Shown piece after piece: positions 46,605 through 58,500 of a DNA stretch of 64,000 nt (position 1 is its first letter; every line of letters starts with the position of its first letter). Made by a program: the position numbers and the translations under genes. The stretch spans positions 28,272,001-28,336,000 of the forward strand of contig OX485804.1 of NCBI GenBank assembly GCA_950295325.1. The letters are read 5' to 3'. Source of the DNA: Polytrichum commune (lineage: Eukaryota; Streptophyta; Polytrichopsida; Polytrichales; Polytrichaceae). The notes beneath the pieces were generated by a model. It saw nothing but the letters and a program-made list of their open reading frames with translations. It did no database searches and was not told where the DNA came from.

Positions 46605-46868
46605 TTGGCACACGTCCTCGAGAACTTTATGGTCTACATACTTACATATATGTGGGGATGGACAAAATCCATCCCGATGCCCGAGCCGGCATGGCTCTCG
46701 AGACCAGAGATTCCCTTCGACTGCCACATGCAAAAGGAGACCTTCCAGCACTGCGAATTTCAGCCTCCCTTTTCAGATCCTTTTCGATGTTGGGAAAGCG
46801 CAGCTGAGGAGGACTCCTGCATGATGGTCGCCATACCTCAAGAGAAACCAAATTCTGTGACAGAATAA
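46605..46868 (+). other. open frame of unknown meaning
   Basis: An 87-codon plus frame in sequence clearly GC-richer than its surroundings. The encoded stretch around PEIPFDCHMQKETFQHCEFQ and DPFRCWESAAEEDSC looks unlike random translation of AT-rich DNA. A minus-strand frame of 69 codons (46642-46851) overlaps it, so the reading strand is not settled. I recognise no domain. It could be a remnant exon. Confidence 0.2.
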
Positions 46869-47094
46869 TCTCATGTCATTTGGCCCTACTGTTCAAGTGG
46901 CAACATGGGACCATGCATGGGCTTGTCTCAACAATCAGAATCAATGGTGATATGACAACCATTGGTCTCTTATCTAAGCTACACGATTATGGATGATGAT
47001 CGTAGAGAGACTACAAGAAGTGCTTTACTATAATGCAACAAAAGCAGTAGCTTCATCATCATATGTAAGTGCTTCAAAAAGCGTTTTTGTCAGT

Positions 47095-47690
47095 TGCAAA
47101 CATGACCTAATCAATCCAGAAATGGGTTCACAGTGCAAACAAAGCCTTCCGTTACTTGTCCATAGGTATTTCACTATGTTTACTATTCATTTCAACGGTG
47201 ACCTAATCAATATAAAACTGGGTTCACAGTACAAAGACTTCAGTTTCTTGTCATACGTGTCTCAGACATTTTCTTTGATTCACAACCAGCATATAAGACG
47301 TAGGCTGTAGTCTTACACTAGTGAAAGAACAATGTAAATCTATCATTGGGGTAGATTTGCATATTTTCCAATGACAGAAGAGAAGGTTTCAATGACGCAG
47401 GTCAATTGCCCAGGACCCATATACGTTTAGTGATTGTAACGGTGACCTAATCAATCAAAAAATGGGTTCACGACACAAATTCTTCAATTACATGTCACAG
47501 TTATTTCACAAAGTTTTGAATGACTGCAACAGCGACCTAATCAGTCCAGAAATGGGTTCACAGTGCAAAGTGTTTCATTACCTGTTTTAGGCATCTCACA
47601 AAGTTTTAGTTGATTGCAATTGTGACATAAGTAATCCAGAAACGGGTTCCTGGTGCCAAGTCTTCAATTACCTGCAAGGCCATGTTGACT
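47095..47690 (+). repeat. tandem repeat with a period of about 90 bases
   Basis: The word GACCTAATCAATCCAGAAAT followed by GGGTTCACAGTGCAAA recurs at about 47104, 47200, 47444, 47534 and 47624. The last three copies are spaced exactly 90 bases, the first two 96. Read in frame, the last two copies give D-C-N-x-D, then P-E-x-G-S and V-F-x-Y-L at equal positions. Both have diverged in the third copy (DISNPETGSWCQVFNYL). An in-frame TAG lies in the fourth copy, so no long protein is encoded now. An unrelated stretch of about 140 bases separates the two groups. Confidence 0.75.
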
Positions 47691-47854
47691 GTATCTTGCA
47701 GCCTTCTGTATGCTTTCTTGTCATCTGCAGCATCTTTGGGTTCAGATCACATCCACCTACCTTGAGCTTTCGAGGTTCACAAATATAAGGTAGGTATGAA
47801 CATTGATGAACGGGGAGAACTGAATGCCAGTTCCAGATGAGCCGGTTGAGTTTG

Positions 47855-48015
47855 ATAAATAACCAGTTGAAGTTCAAGACTTCAGGATAAATACTGATAA
47901 TTTTAGTGGAATTTATAGAATATACCCGTAATTAATAAAGAACCGACAAATAAAGGTGTTAAATATTAGGAAACATTAGGATATTAACTGATTATGCCCA
48001 AAACCTCTCCGCACA
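47855..48015 (+). repeat. repeat shared with the DUF642-like intron
   Basis: GTTGAAGTTCAAGACTTCAG, AATAAAGAACCGACAAATAA and GATTATGCCCAAAACCTCTC correspond in order to 4590-4770. It comes just after the 90-base tandem array. No coding is seen. Confidence 0.5.
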
Positions 48016-48623
48016 CTGCACACTTTCAATCATGGACACTTTCAACTCTACATATAGTTTTGACCGTTATGTCAGATTGTGAATTCTATCGTCCGATTAG
48101 GAATTGCAAATCAGAAATTTCAGTTTCAGATTTGAGTTGAGATGCGAAGAGATCAAAGTGAGAGTTCTCTTTCTGTGCAATAGGCCTACCAACGGTGTTA
48201 ACAACTGAACCAACACTATTGAATACATTTTGAGCACATAGTCCAACCTCATTGTAACAAATGATGTTGAGGAGTGACCGCATAAGGCCCACATACCTTG
48301 TGAGGCAAGCGAGGCTCCACCCTTTGGACTTTGGACAAGGTAAGAATTGCGCTCCTGTCAAGTAATTAATCTCCATCTGTCTCAATTAGTATTGGATGAA
48401 TGTCAAATAGGAGACAAGGTTGCAGCCAGAAGACAGACTGTAGATGCACAGTTCATGAGGGCTACAACAATTTTACGTACCGGAAAACAACAAAATTAGG
48501 AACAAGAACTCATGGTTTCATGATTTTTTATATTCCTTGATTGAATCAAAGAACAGTTTGAAGCCAGAAAGTTGTACTGAAAACTGAAAAGAGTTGTCTC
48601 TATACATTTCTTATACGATTGTT

Positions 48624-51600
48624 TCACACAAGTAACTGGGACAAGAGCTGGGACATGAGAAGTTCTTGTTCCTCAGCTTCATCGACTACTTTGACAGAGT
48701 GGTCGTCCCAGCGTGCTGTCCCAAGAGAACTGGAATGACTATACGTATCCCTGAAAGAAAACTTCTTAACTGGGTCGTGCACCTCGGGAGTATGCCTGTG
48801 CCCAAATGTACCAAGTCGAGCATGGAAGAAAGAGTCATTGTCTGGCAAGTCGGATGACATATAGGGCAAGGTGTCTGCACTTAAAAAGTGAGATGACCCT
48901 TTGCTCACACCAAAATCACTAAAGGTTGACGAGGGCTGATGGTAACTCCAGATTCCATTGAGCGATGATGCCAAATTCACAGCCGAGTTGAAGGATGACT
49001 CATTTGCAGCAATAACCTCTGTTAGATGTGAAATCATCTGCTCATCAAAACCAAACGTATCATTCAAGACGGCAGCAGCCACACTAGTCACAGTTGATGC
49101 AGTCAGTTCACAACCGCCAGAGAATGTGTCATTGAAGCCAACGTTGTTGTGAGATGCAGAGGTTGTCCAAGGTGATTTTAGGTCTCTGGGAGAGTCGAGT
49201 ACACCAAGGGATCTATATTTTCCTGAATTAACTTGAGGATTATCTACAGCCAACAAAGAATTGTATTGCGCGAGGTCAGAGACGAAACCACCTGCAAATG
49301 GCCCAAAACTTCTCTGTGAATCGGAACCATTGGCAGAACTGCACAATGGTGAAAAATCCTGCCCATCCACAGTACCATTCAAGCTATCCCACACACCAGC
49401 AACAAGGTCACTGGAACTTTGAGAAGATGACTGCCCAAATAAGTAATGTGGAGATGCTCCAGTATTGTGTGTAACCTGCATGAAGAGGACAAAGGCAATA
49501 CAAAACTGTCAAACACCAAGCCACTTTAAATGAAGATATCAAAATGGCGTCCAACCCATTCTTTAAGTCAACTGCAGATTATCAATATGGCATACTTCAT
49601 GCGGGTTGGCTCACATACTCCAAAGTTGAAACACATCTGTAGAGTTAAAGTTGTCGCCTTGTCAGCTTCAACTACAGATAGGGGGAAACAGTTCCACTTT
49701 ATGAAATTATGATGTGACAGGACATTGTGCAAAACTTCTGAAAATACAACCATTGAAACTGAATAGAATTCAATAAAAATTTCAATAAAGAGCAAACGCT
49801 ATGAATATCACTGACAGCTCACTTCTCCAATGTCCTCAATTCTCTTAAAGTTGCTCATGAAGTTGCTTAGAAGAAAGACTTTGACTCCAACAAGTGCACC
49901 CACATCTGTGGGATTTCTTACTACAAATAGTTATAAACATCACTATCATACTGAATTATGCAGAAACGACTATCTGGCCTAACACCAACACATGAGGGGC
50001 CTTCTATTCATACTTTTACTCCTATTCAGACTTTCCCTCATGATTTTGTCCATTCATAGGACAGTATGCATTTCTTCAATAAAATTTAGATAAACTTCAA
50101 GCCCTTCATCTCTAATTGTACAGAAAACACCTGATCTTGATGTTTCCTGGTGACAATATTAGAATAACTGTTGTGAAACTCATGCTGCAGACTACACACA
50201 GAAGCAAAGGAAAAGATAGATTATTGACCTGGCTTGACTCTTTGGATTCGAGTACTGATGTATTCCAATACCCATTTGAAGACCGTAAGTGTTTCAAAGC
50301 TTCTTCAACATCTCCATTAGTACTTACAATTGCCACCTCTACTTGCTCCTGAATTTCAGTCCCACAGATTGTCAATCCAAAGATCTTGTATGAGCCTACG
50401 CCCTAATTTTGCAAGGTCAAGGTTTAAAGCAGAATGATTTTGTAAACCACCAGAACTTGTCAGGACCACAATAGGACCTTCTATAAGCATGAACTGGCTG
50501 AATGAATAATCAATGATCAGATATGCAAGATCTCTTTTTCTCAGATACCTGTGTAAACCCCTCAGAGTGCATAGCCTCCTTCAACAGATTCACCTCCCTC
50601 GTTATATCCTGTAGGCAGCAGATGACAATGAGTTCAGAAAACAGCCAAACAACCACTTGCCTGGGTAAACATGGTAATCAGTCCAAAATAACTAATGATC
50701 ACATCCTCCTAATGCTTTTATGTATCAAATTGTGACCAGACTCTGAAGAGTAGGACCCAATAGAAATAATCTGGAAAGACTGATCAACCATTGTCTCTTC
50801 GTGCTGCAAACGCATGTCCATTTGCATATTTGTTCCATTTCGAAGAAGCCAGTCTAAGCACTCCTCTAAGTCACTGCCACACATCCGTATTGCCATATTT
50901 GCTTGCCAATCAGCAAATCCATACCTGCACAGATATTCAGAAAATACATATGAATTGCAAAAGCATATTGCAAGTATCTGGTTGTAAATCCGCAGCTTGG
51001 ACAAACCTCCATAGGATAGTCTTGGGGTTGCCATTTTATCTGTAGTCCACAAATTTTGGACACATTCCTAAAGCATCACAGACTGAAAAAGATGAGGCTT
51101 TAGGAACACAGTGCTTTTTAAATACCAACCAAATGGTATCTACCTAGTGTCGGCACATCATTGGCTTCCTGGGCTTTAAAATCGATTTCATTTCATTCAT
51201 TCCTGAAAGGAGATAAAATCGAAAGTAATCAGAGGAACTTACTCCTGTAATTGTTTAGATAGGGACAAAAACTTCCATTGGCAGACAGCAATTGTAAATC
51301 TCTCACTCCAGGGCTTAAATTTGCTTTGCATTTCTGGTTGCTTAGGTTGATTCACATTGTGCAAGACACTTGCAGCAGTTGCTGCCACTACAGCAGCAGC
51401 TTCCTCTGCTTCACGTTTCTCTCGTGCCCTTGCAGCACGCTGCAAATGCTTCTTCTCATTCTTTGTTCGTGCCCTGGAAAATAAGCAATCCAAATCTGAG
51501 TACACTATCCAGCATTACATGATAGTCAGAATCCGTTACTCCATTATCAGAGTCAGTAGGAAATCCTTGAATTACTTGTCCGCAATGCATGTGCTTGTGA

Positions 51601-54386
51601 CTTGATTGCACAAGAGTCATCACATAGTTTCCACTTAGTTGAGCCTTACTGTAGGACATCATAGTAGCTTGCAGTGCAAAGTACACACAGAATATGGAGT
51701 AGAGAAATAATAGAGGATTATGAACAACAAACCTAAAAGTAAAGCATGAAGTATAACATACTTGAGGCGACGAACTTCCAAGTCATCTTCATCGCCTACT
51801 TGAAGTCCTACACAGTCTGTTGAATTTTTGATAGTTGGTGGCCGTGCAGTTGCAGTTGTAGTTAATGCTTTTGAATCTGTTGCAGAATTCAGTAGTCCAG
51901 TGTGGGAAGTAGGCAACCTCAAGTCTTTTTGCTGCACACACATAGGAGTTCAATAACCTATAAATGCTAAAAATGCAATGTTGCTAGAACTGTTTAGAGG
52001 CACATTTTTAATCACAAGATAAACAAAGCAATTCAGTGTACATGCACTTGATCTTCCACTCACAATTTACCCATGACAACTCATCCCAGCAAACATATAT
52101 CATCTTCACCAATCTCAAATCTTAGAACAAAAAAGAATTCACCTTAAATCCATGTAATAGCTCGTTGCAAGATCGCCCAAGTGCCCATGCATTGGGAACA
52201 GGGCCTGACTCCAATACCGCCCGACCAACTGTGAGCACTTTTCTAAAGTCTTTAGGGGGCTCTAGTTGTCTTAAATCTTCATCATCAGTGTCAGAAGTCA
52301 GAGTAGATCGACTGTCAAACGGTATGATACTTTGATCTGGACGTCCACTTTGTAAATTGTCAAAATTGTTCTTTAATCCACCCCTTTTACTTGCAGCTAT
52401 CTCAGACCGTGCTGCTGCTATCGCTGCTACTGTGGATTCTCTTGATAGCAATTTAGGAACTCCACTAATAGGTTGACTATAGGAGCAATTAACACTAACA
52501 CTTTTATCAAGTGTTGGCTTGTTTGGACATAAAGAAGGAAAGGTTGATGCTCGATTCAACACCAGAGGTTTAGGTACACTTCTCAAGTCCACTTTATCTT
52601 TGTCTTTTTCTAATTTCACAGATCTTGAATTGTTCATATGTAGAGATTTCTCCTCCTTCTCCTTCTTGGCAGGTACAGGCGGTGCAACTATTGAAGGAGA
52701 TACCTCAGGCATCTTTGCTTTTCTCCTCTTCTTACTGGTAGACATGAAAAACACTATGAGAAATACAAAGCCCATAACCAGCTAGAACCTTAGCAGATGA
52801 CAGATGCATTAAAAAAACAGGCACTGACTGATCTAGACCAATGTTCCCTATCCACAATACAATACACAGAGCGATGTAAGGGGCACCAATTTAGGTACCA
52901 ATTCGGGTTCCAAGACACTGGGTTCTGCTACATATTTGTACATGAATATTTTTCAAGAAGAAAAATTCATGCTATATGTACTCTTTATGAGCGTTACCTT
53001 TCTGAATTAAAGCACCACTTCAAAGATGTTGGCCCAAACTGTGGTCATTAAAAGGCTCTGCAAGAAATATCCATAGAACATTCATGGCCTAAAAGGCCCA
53101 ACATGGCTTGACCATTCCATTGAACAGTTACAGTATCATTTTTGGCTCCAAAACATAGACAGTGTTTCTGCCAATGAGGAATACAAATAAACTCCACATC
53201 TCCTGACCTGCTGTTGGGTTTATAGATTACAAGGTCAATTGTGGGGGCCTATGGTAGGAAATTTTATGAGTATCTCAATATCAAATCTGGAAATCTAAAC
53301 AAGTCATTCCAGAATCAACCAGGATCCAAATGGTCATTGCAGCTCAACTTTCAAAAAAATGGACCAAAGTTTTCAGGTTAATACTATCAGACAGAAGTCT
53401 GCTTTAGTTACACAACTTTAAACTCCAGCTGGGCCAGAACTTGAGAACAGAAAAAGTGTCCGTACCTACTATCATTTCGAGCATGGATTGGATGCGATTT
53501 AGTCACCTGTATGATACCAGAAACTTGAATTCAGAACTTTCTTATTCTAGACAAACCACAATCCATGCTCCAGTACTGAACCAATCAAAACAGTTTCAAA
53601 TCAACTTGTGAGGGTCATGCTTCAATTGTGAGGATGCAAATTAGAGAACTTACTCGACCAGGACAAGGTCTATCACTTGTTGAGCCTTTTCCACAACCTC
53701 GCGGGCACTGAAATCCTGTTTTGCGTTGCCTTCAGACCACACAATACGTGCAAGAAGCTGATTTGTCAGGGCATCTCAACTAAGAAATGCTTCCATACCA
53801 TCAGCAGTTCTAAGAAACCTAAAAGATGTAAAACACCAGTGCACAAAATTAACATTCAGACCAATCAGTTGCAGAAAACTAAAAGCATAACATCTAGGGA
53901 CTATTGACATGCTCCGAAGACCTACAAGGAGATTCTTTGTGAGAAGACACCCCTACTCTATCTGCAGTCAGGTAGAGCAAATACACCTGTTCTGCCACAA
54001 TAAAGCACCCAATTCCTTGTAATGGCATTCTGTTTACAAGTATGTGACTGCAGACCTGTAAGAATTTGTAGTCACATACTGCCTTTTGAAAAACCTCTTG
54101 CAACTCGAAACAATTATAACAGCTCTTCACATACTTCCACATTGAACCAATTCTTCACATACTTCAGACTTCAAGAAATCCTTCACTATGGTGTTACATA
54201 CTTGTCAAGGCGTATGGTCTTCAGATACGTTTCAATGCAGTGTTGATGATATATTGTTGGAGAAAGGCATCCTTCAAATGTGCAAGCGATTGCATTGAGC
54301 TCATCCTGTGTGCTATCACAAACTTCTCCACAATATTCACAAACACCTTCTAGCTCATGAAGGGAAGGGCATGCTGCAGGAGCCAT
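48624..54386 (-). CDS. Cys/His finger and UBA-domain protein
   Basis: Ten exons can be joined into about 820 codons: 54386-54202, 53729-53654, 53506-53466, 52734-52143, 51931-51762, 51473-51243, 50924-50789, 50608-50549, 50348-50229, 49475-48624. All junctions keep phase. The end of exon 7 (donor ATG|GTTGAT) is the weak one. The N-terminus has a Cys/His finger: C16-x2-C19, C35-x4-C40, H47-x-H49-C50, then CPRGCGK and PCPGR near 70-87. Its spacing is RING/PHD-like, but I cannot assign the family. A basic Ser/Lys-rich middle follows. At about 355-385 is a charged KKHLQRAARAREKREAEEAA helix, probably a coiled coil. A UBA domain (YGFADWQANMAIRMCGSDLE, then ECLDWLL; about 432-461) comes next, with a second UBA-like helix set (SEGFTQEQVEVAI, GDVEEALKHL; about 490-515). 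The Ser-rich C-terminus ends LLMSQLLSQLLV. UBA domains bind ubiquitin, and the finger could be an E3-type module, so a ubiquitin-linked role is an inference. No gene name is offered. Confidence 0.85.
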
Positions 54387-54546
54387 AATCACAGCAGGCC
54401 AGTAGCAGCTGGGCAGTATGTAGGAGGCAGCGAAATGCCAAGGAAGAAAGAGTAAGGATGGAAATCTCAGAAGCAGAGGGAAGACTAGAAAAGAAAACTG
54501 GAGTTGTGTTTTAAAGAAGGTATAACGAGGCTGGCAATGCTGATCA

Positions 54547-56471
54547 CCTAAAGTAGAAAATATATGAGATTCAGTAAACATAGGTCGTGAGTGTCTCCAG
54601 AAGATTTGTATTTCAGGTCATGTAACGAAAAACTTGATGCAGCGGCTATCGACCGAACTAGTAATGCTGCAAAACCATTCAAAATGATCAGATTAGAATA
54701 CTCCTGAATGAAAGAATTTTTTCTGAATCACTTTTACATTAGAAAACGCAAGAGTTGAAGTCATCATTATACACTGTTCATCAACGCTCCTGCCCTAAAC
54801 GGGACAGCAGAATTGCCCAATGCTAAATACCGAAGTCAAGTAACTAAACCAATGTCAGCCAATTCAAGAGTTAATCCACATCACAAAAACTGAGACAAAA
54901 TTCTTGATAGAGCAATGACATCTCAAAGAGACTCCATGTACCCTCCTTTCTCAAAATTGCATATTTGTGGACACAGAAAATCCTGGAGTACTCTTAGCAG
55001 ATACAGTTATCAGCATCAGGTTCATTGACCATATAATTCCAGGATGATAATGTACATAGTCCTTCATTTTGCCTCTATAATATGGACAAAATGATAGGGG
55101 TTATGCCCAGAATCAACAGAAATGTGCTATCTACTGGAAACTCTGGTGAGCCACCTGATAACAAATATGTAATTGTCACCATGCTTTCAGATCTGAAGAC
55201 AACACATCTAAGTTCTTACACAATGGCGTGCAGGCAGAGTGACACCATAGGTTTCAACACAAGCGAATCGAAGTCTAGACAAGTTTCCATATGCTGTGTA
55301 CATTGACATTCGCAAGGGCACCTGAATTGCAAAGAAAAAAACCTCTGGTGCAATACCAATGCTAGTGTTAAGAGAGTTCTGAGGTGCACTCAAAAAAACA
55401 CATACTGCTGCAGGTCAACTAACTTCGATCGCAAGGATAAAAATTGCTAAGGTCTCTCGGAAAACGTGCGGGGGTGGAAAGCGCGGAAATTGGATGAAGC
55501 CCAAATTCCAAATTCTCAATTGATTGGGGGTTTTAAAAAAAACAAATTAAAACAAAACAAAAAAAGGCAGCATGGACGTGAGGGAGCCGAATTGCCCGTA
55601 GAAACAAACAACCGAGGTCTGCATGCAGTTGCTGGGATGTAGATCACAAGGTTAAATTAGACGATGGTTATTTGACAAATTCATCACTCTCGAGAGAGGA
55701 TCGGAGCAATGGGAAAAACTCATCTTACACTCCAAAACTAAAAATAGCGCCGAAATTCGACTTCTCTTCGCAACATCTTATGCTTACATATATCTGGGAC
55801 TAGGAAAAAAGAGGCACATTTGCAGAATCTGGTAAATGCCGATTTGAGAGCTGCAAGCCAGGCCACTAATAGCAGGAAATCGAAGAGCCTTGGCAATCGT
55901 GGCCAGGAAAATCGGGTCTCGAACTCTTAAGACCAATCACAGAAGAAGAATTACACATCTTAGCCTCGAGATTGGAGCTCAAAAGCTCCGGTTCAATGTT
56001 TCACAGAAAGCAAGCTCATTGGAATTAAGCTACAGCTGTAAGTAACTTCTGGAGTGAGAATGGAGATCGATAAGAACGCGGATTGCGGAGCATCTGGTAA
56101 CCGAAATGCTAAGCACATAAATCATTTCCCCAGAACCTGAATCGACTCCAGCTCCACCGCATAACCTCGAGAAACATGTGGCGAGGCAACACATAACAGA
56201 GCAAACCGACGCAATTGAGCTCGCGAGGACGCCAACGTGAAAATGCGGTATCGGAAACCAATCCGAATCGACTTCGAGAAAAACCTTTGTTTCATTCTTA
56301 CTACACATCTATCCACCTCCCGGTCCCTCAGAAGTCGATCAATCCCCCGACCCTTCCGTCCACCAGGAAAAACAAAAAGCATTCTTATTCAACACCGCTG
56401 CTCCCCTGTCCTGTTCTGTCCTGCATACCTCGACCCTGAGCGAATGAACTCCATTTGGCTCAATTCTTACC
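54547..56471 (-). promoter_or_regulatory. probable leader intron of the UBA-domain gene
   Basis: A minus-strand acceptor TTCTACTTTAG|GTGATC at 54548-54549 lies 160 bases before the start ATG. It would exclude an upstream in-frame ATG at 54581 from the mRNA. A good donor, AATGAG|GTAAGAATT (GT at 56470-56469), is the nearest strong candidate, in a GC-richer region at 56460-56650. This makes the leader intron about 1.9 kb. The intron holds no recognised gene. The pairing is inferred, and other donors are possible. Confidence 0.35.
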
Positions 56472-56934
56472 TCATTCGAATGCAGATCGTCCACGCTTAT
56501 ATCCGTCGCGGCGCCGTGCGGCAGATCACAGCGAAGACATGTGAAAGGATGGCAAAATGGCATGCGAGATTGGGGTTCCAGGGTGCTGCTACAAGATGGC
56601 TGTCAAGCCTGCCCCCTGGGCAAAAGAAATGCGAGACGAGAGAGACGAAGTTCCCAACGTTCCCCCACCATCGTTCTCCTACGTTCCCACCTCCCATGAC
56701 ATGTCATCATTCCTTGCTTTACGCATAAGCCTTTACTTATTATTAAATACAAATGGTGACGGTGCACCCGGACTTTGAAACAATCAAATTATGCTATTCA
56801 ATTCTTATGACACCTAATGGCCACTCGCATGGCAACATATCCATGACATTCAATTTATTTTAACACACGGGCTACAATAAAAGTCCAATCTACTTAAAAG
56901 TGCAAAATACCCACATTGTACATCTTAATTAGTG

Positions 56935-57085
56935 TGGCCCACACTATACACACTCCAACCACGCAAATGATCTTGCAATTATTGGGTGGCAACCAAAGGA
57001 GGTAGTATGGGATACTTGTCGGCATATGGCAAGTCATGAAAGCTCACTCTGGTTAACATGACCCATCAGTTCCAATGCCACACTA
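56935..57085 (+). repeat. repeat shared with 17925-18075
   Basis: AGTGTGGCCCACACTATACA, CACGCAAATGATCTTGCAAT, GGGATACTTGT and CACTCTGGTTAACATGAC match the earlier copy in order. Surrounding sequence (57085-57600) has no gene. A run of 26 A bases follows at 57524-57549. Confidence 0.55.
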
Positions 57086-57639
57086 AATATGGAATCTCGA
57101 TTTTGTCACTTCAAGAACACCTGACATAGATAACCAGCAAGAGGAGAGTGGGTGACAAGCCACGAGAACATAGTAGATCAACTCATAAACATAATCTTGA
57201 AATTATGAGCAACATCGCGTCTCTGTGGATGACGAATTGCGATGAGTTATGGTAACCCTTACGCTCTTAGACGAGCGATTGGGTGTGCGTATTTTGAGGA
57301 AGTACTCTTGGGGTTTCTGCGGCTAGGGATTCATGGCACTCAAGTATTTTCATTAGTGAGAGTTCATTCATCTTTGCAGATGAGATGATGAACCACTTTA
57401 GACACTACCTTACGTCGTCGGCTCCTTGTCTCAAAGGTTTCAAACATACCAAGTTTTAGTAGTTCTAAATAATCCTAGTGTAATCTAATACTTGAGGCAA
57501 TAATACAAAGGGGGTTAGACATTTAAAAAAAAAAAAAAAAAAAAAAAAACAAACAAACAAATGCCTCATATAAAAGCAAGTGGGTGCATCATGCGTTGCC
57601 AACCTATCATTACTAGTCCGATTTTTTTTAAGAAATTAA

Positions 57640-57815
57640 TACCCCCTCACGAATTTTCGGGGTGACAAATTTGGGTTGGGAAAACCCTCTAAAGAAAATT
57701 TTGAACCCGACCGAAAAATGTTGCCCATCCCGCCCAGCTTCGAAAAAAACATTGCCCTTGCATTCTTGATGGCCGCTTGACTACAAATCCCATATTGAGT
57801 GCACTTCACCTTCAA
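57640..57815 (-). repeat. fragment of the M7 foldback family
   Basis: TTGCCCTTGCATTCTTGATG and CAAATCCCATATTGAGTGCA followed by CTTCACCTTCAAGG are the reverse complement of part of the M7 element (60690-60760). The stretch before (CCCGACCGAAAAATGTTGCC) also matches that arm reversed. The ends of the element are absent. Confidence 0.6.
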
Positions 57816-58029
57816 GGTCTAAAATCCAATATATATGTGCACTTCCAATTAGTAAATAAGCAATTGATTGGGATTTCATTCCGCAAGTGAAACCATCAAT
57901 GAAGCATGTAATTAACTTGGAGGTCAAAAACATTACAAATTCCTCATCAACATTGAAATTATAATTTTGTGACTTACCATTTAAAATTATCTTTGTCATT
58001 CTAATGATAGATGAGTGCAAGTGTTCATA

Positions 58030-58500
58030 AGATAACCAAAATGAAACAATGAAGATAGAATATAAAAATATATAATATATATAATATAAGAATCAATTTT
58101 ATTTTTTAGGTAACATAATACGAGGTATAAATATATGGTACGTTATTTGGAATTAGACTTGTGAGACAATGTTATGGATGGGGTATACTCAGAAAATCAT
58201 AAGTTTCTGACTATAGCCTATATTTAATTATTATAATATTTTATCCTCATCATATATTGTATTATCTTTAAAATTACATGGTGTATATTAATTATTTTCA
58301 AATTAAATTTCATTATATAATAATAAGCAAAAGAAGAATAAGAATAATATTGAAGTAATTTGTTGAGTTCACCAATTTATCATAAGGTGATATATATTAT
58401 TTTGACATATTACAAACATTTGAGTAATCACACCCATGCAAAATAAATGAATTATGAACCAGAAAAATATCTATGACAACATGTCATAATTATATGTTGC
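58030..58500. other. very AT-rich stretch
   Basis: About 470 bases with almost no G or C, including AAAAATATATAATATATATA and TATTTAATTATTATAATATT. No open frame or structured repeat is evident. It could be a matrix-attachment-like or degraded transposon region, but there is no positive evidence. Nearby 58500-59390 also lacks a gene. Confidence 0.6.

Noticed and set aside
47095-47690. CRISPR-like repeat array
   Set aside because: Units are contiguous without unique spacers, diverged, and in a plant nuclear context.
51000-51063. Extra exon of the UBA gene reading IKWQPQDYPME
   Set aside because: Its frame does not match the phase of exon 6. Exon 6 joins directly to the UBA exon at 50924 with a perfect phase and complete UBA domain.
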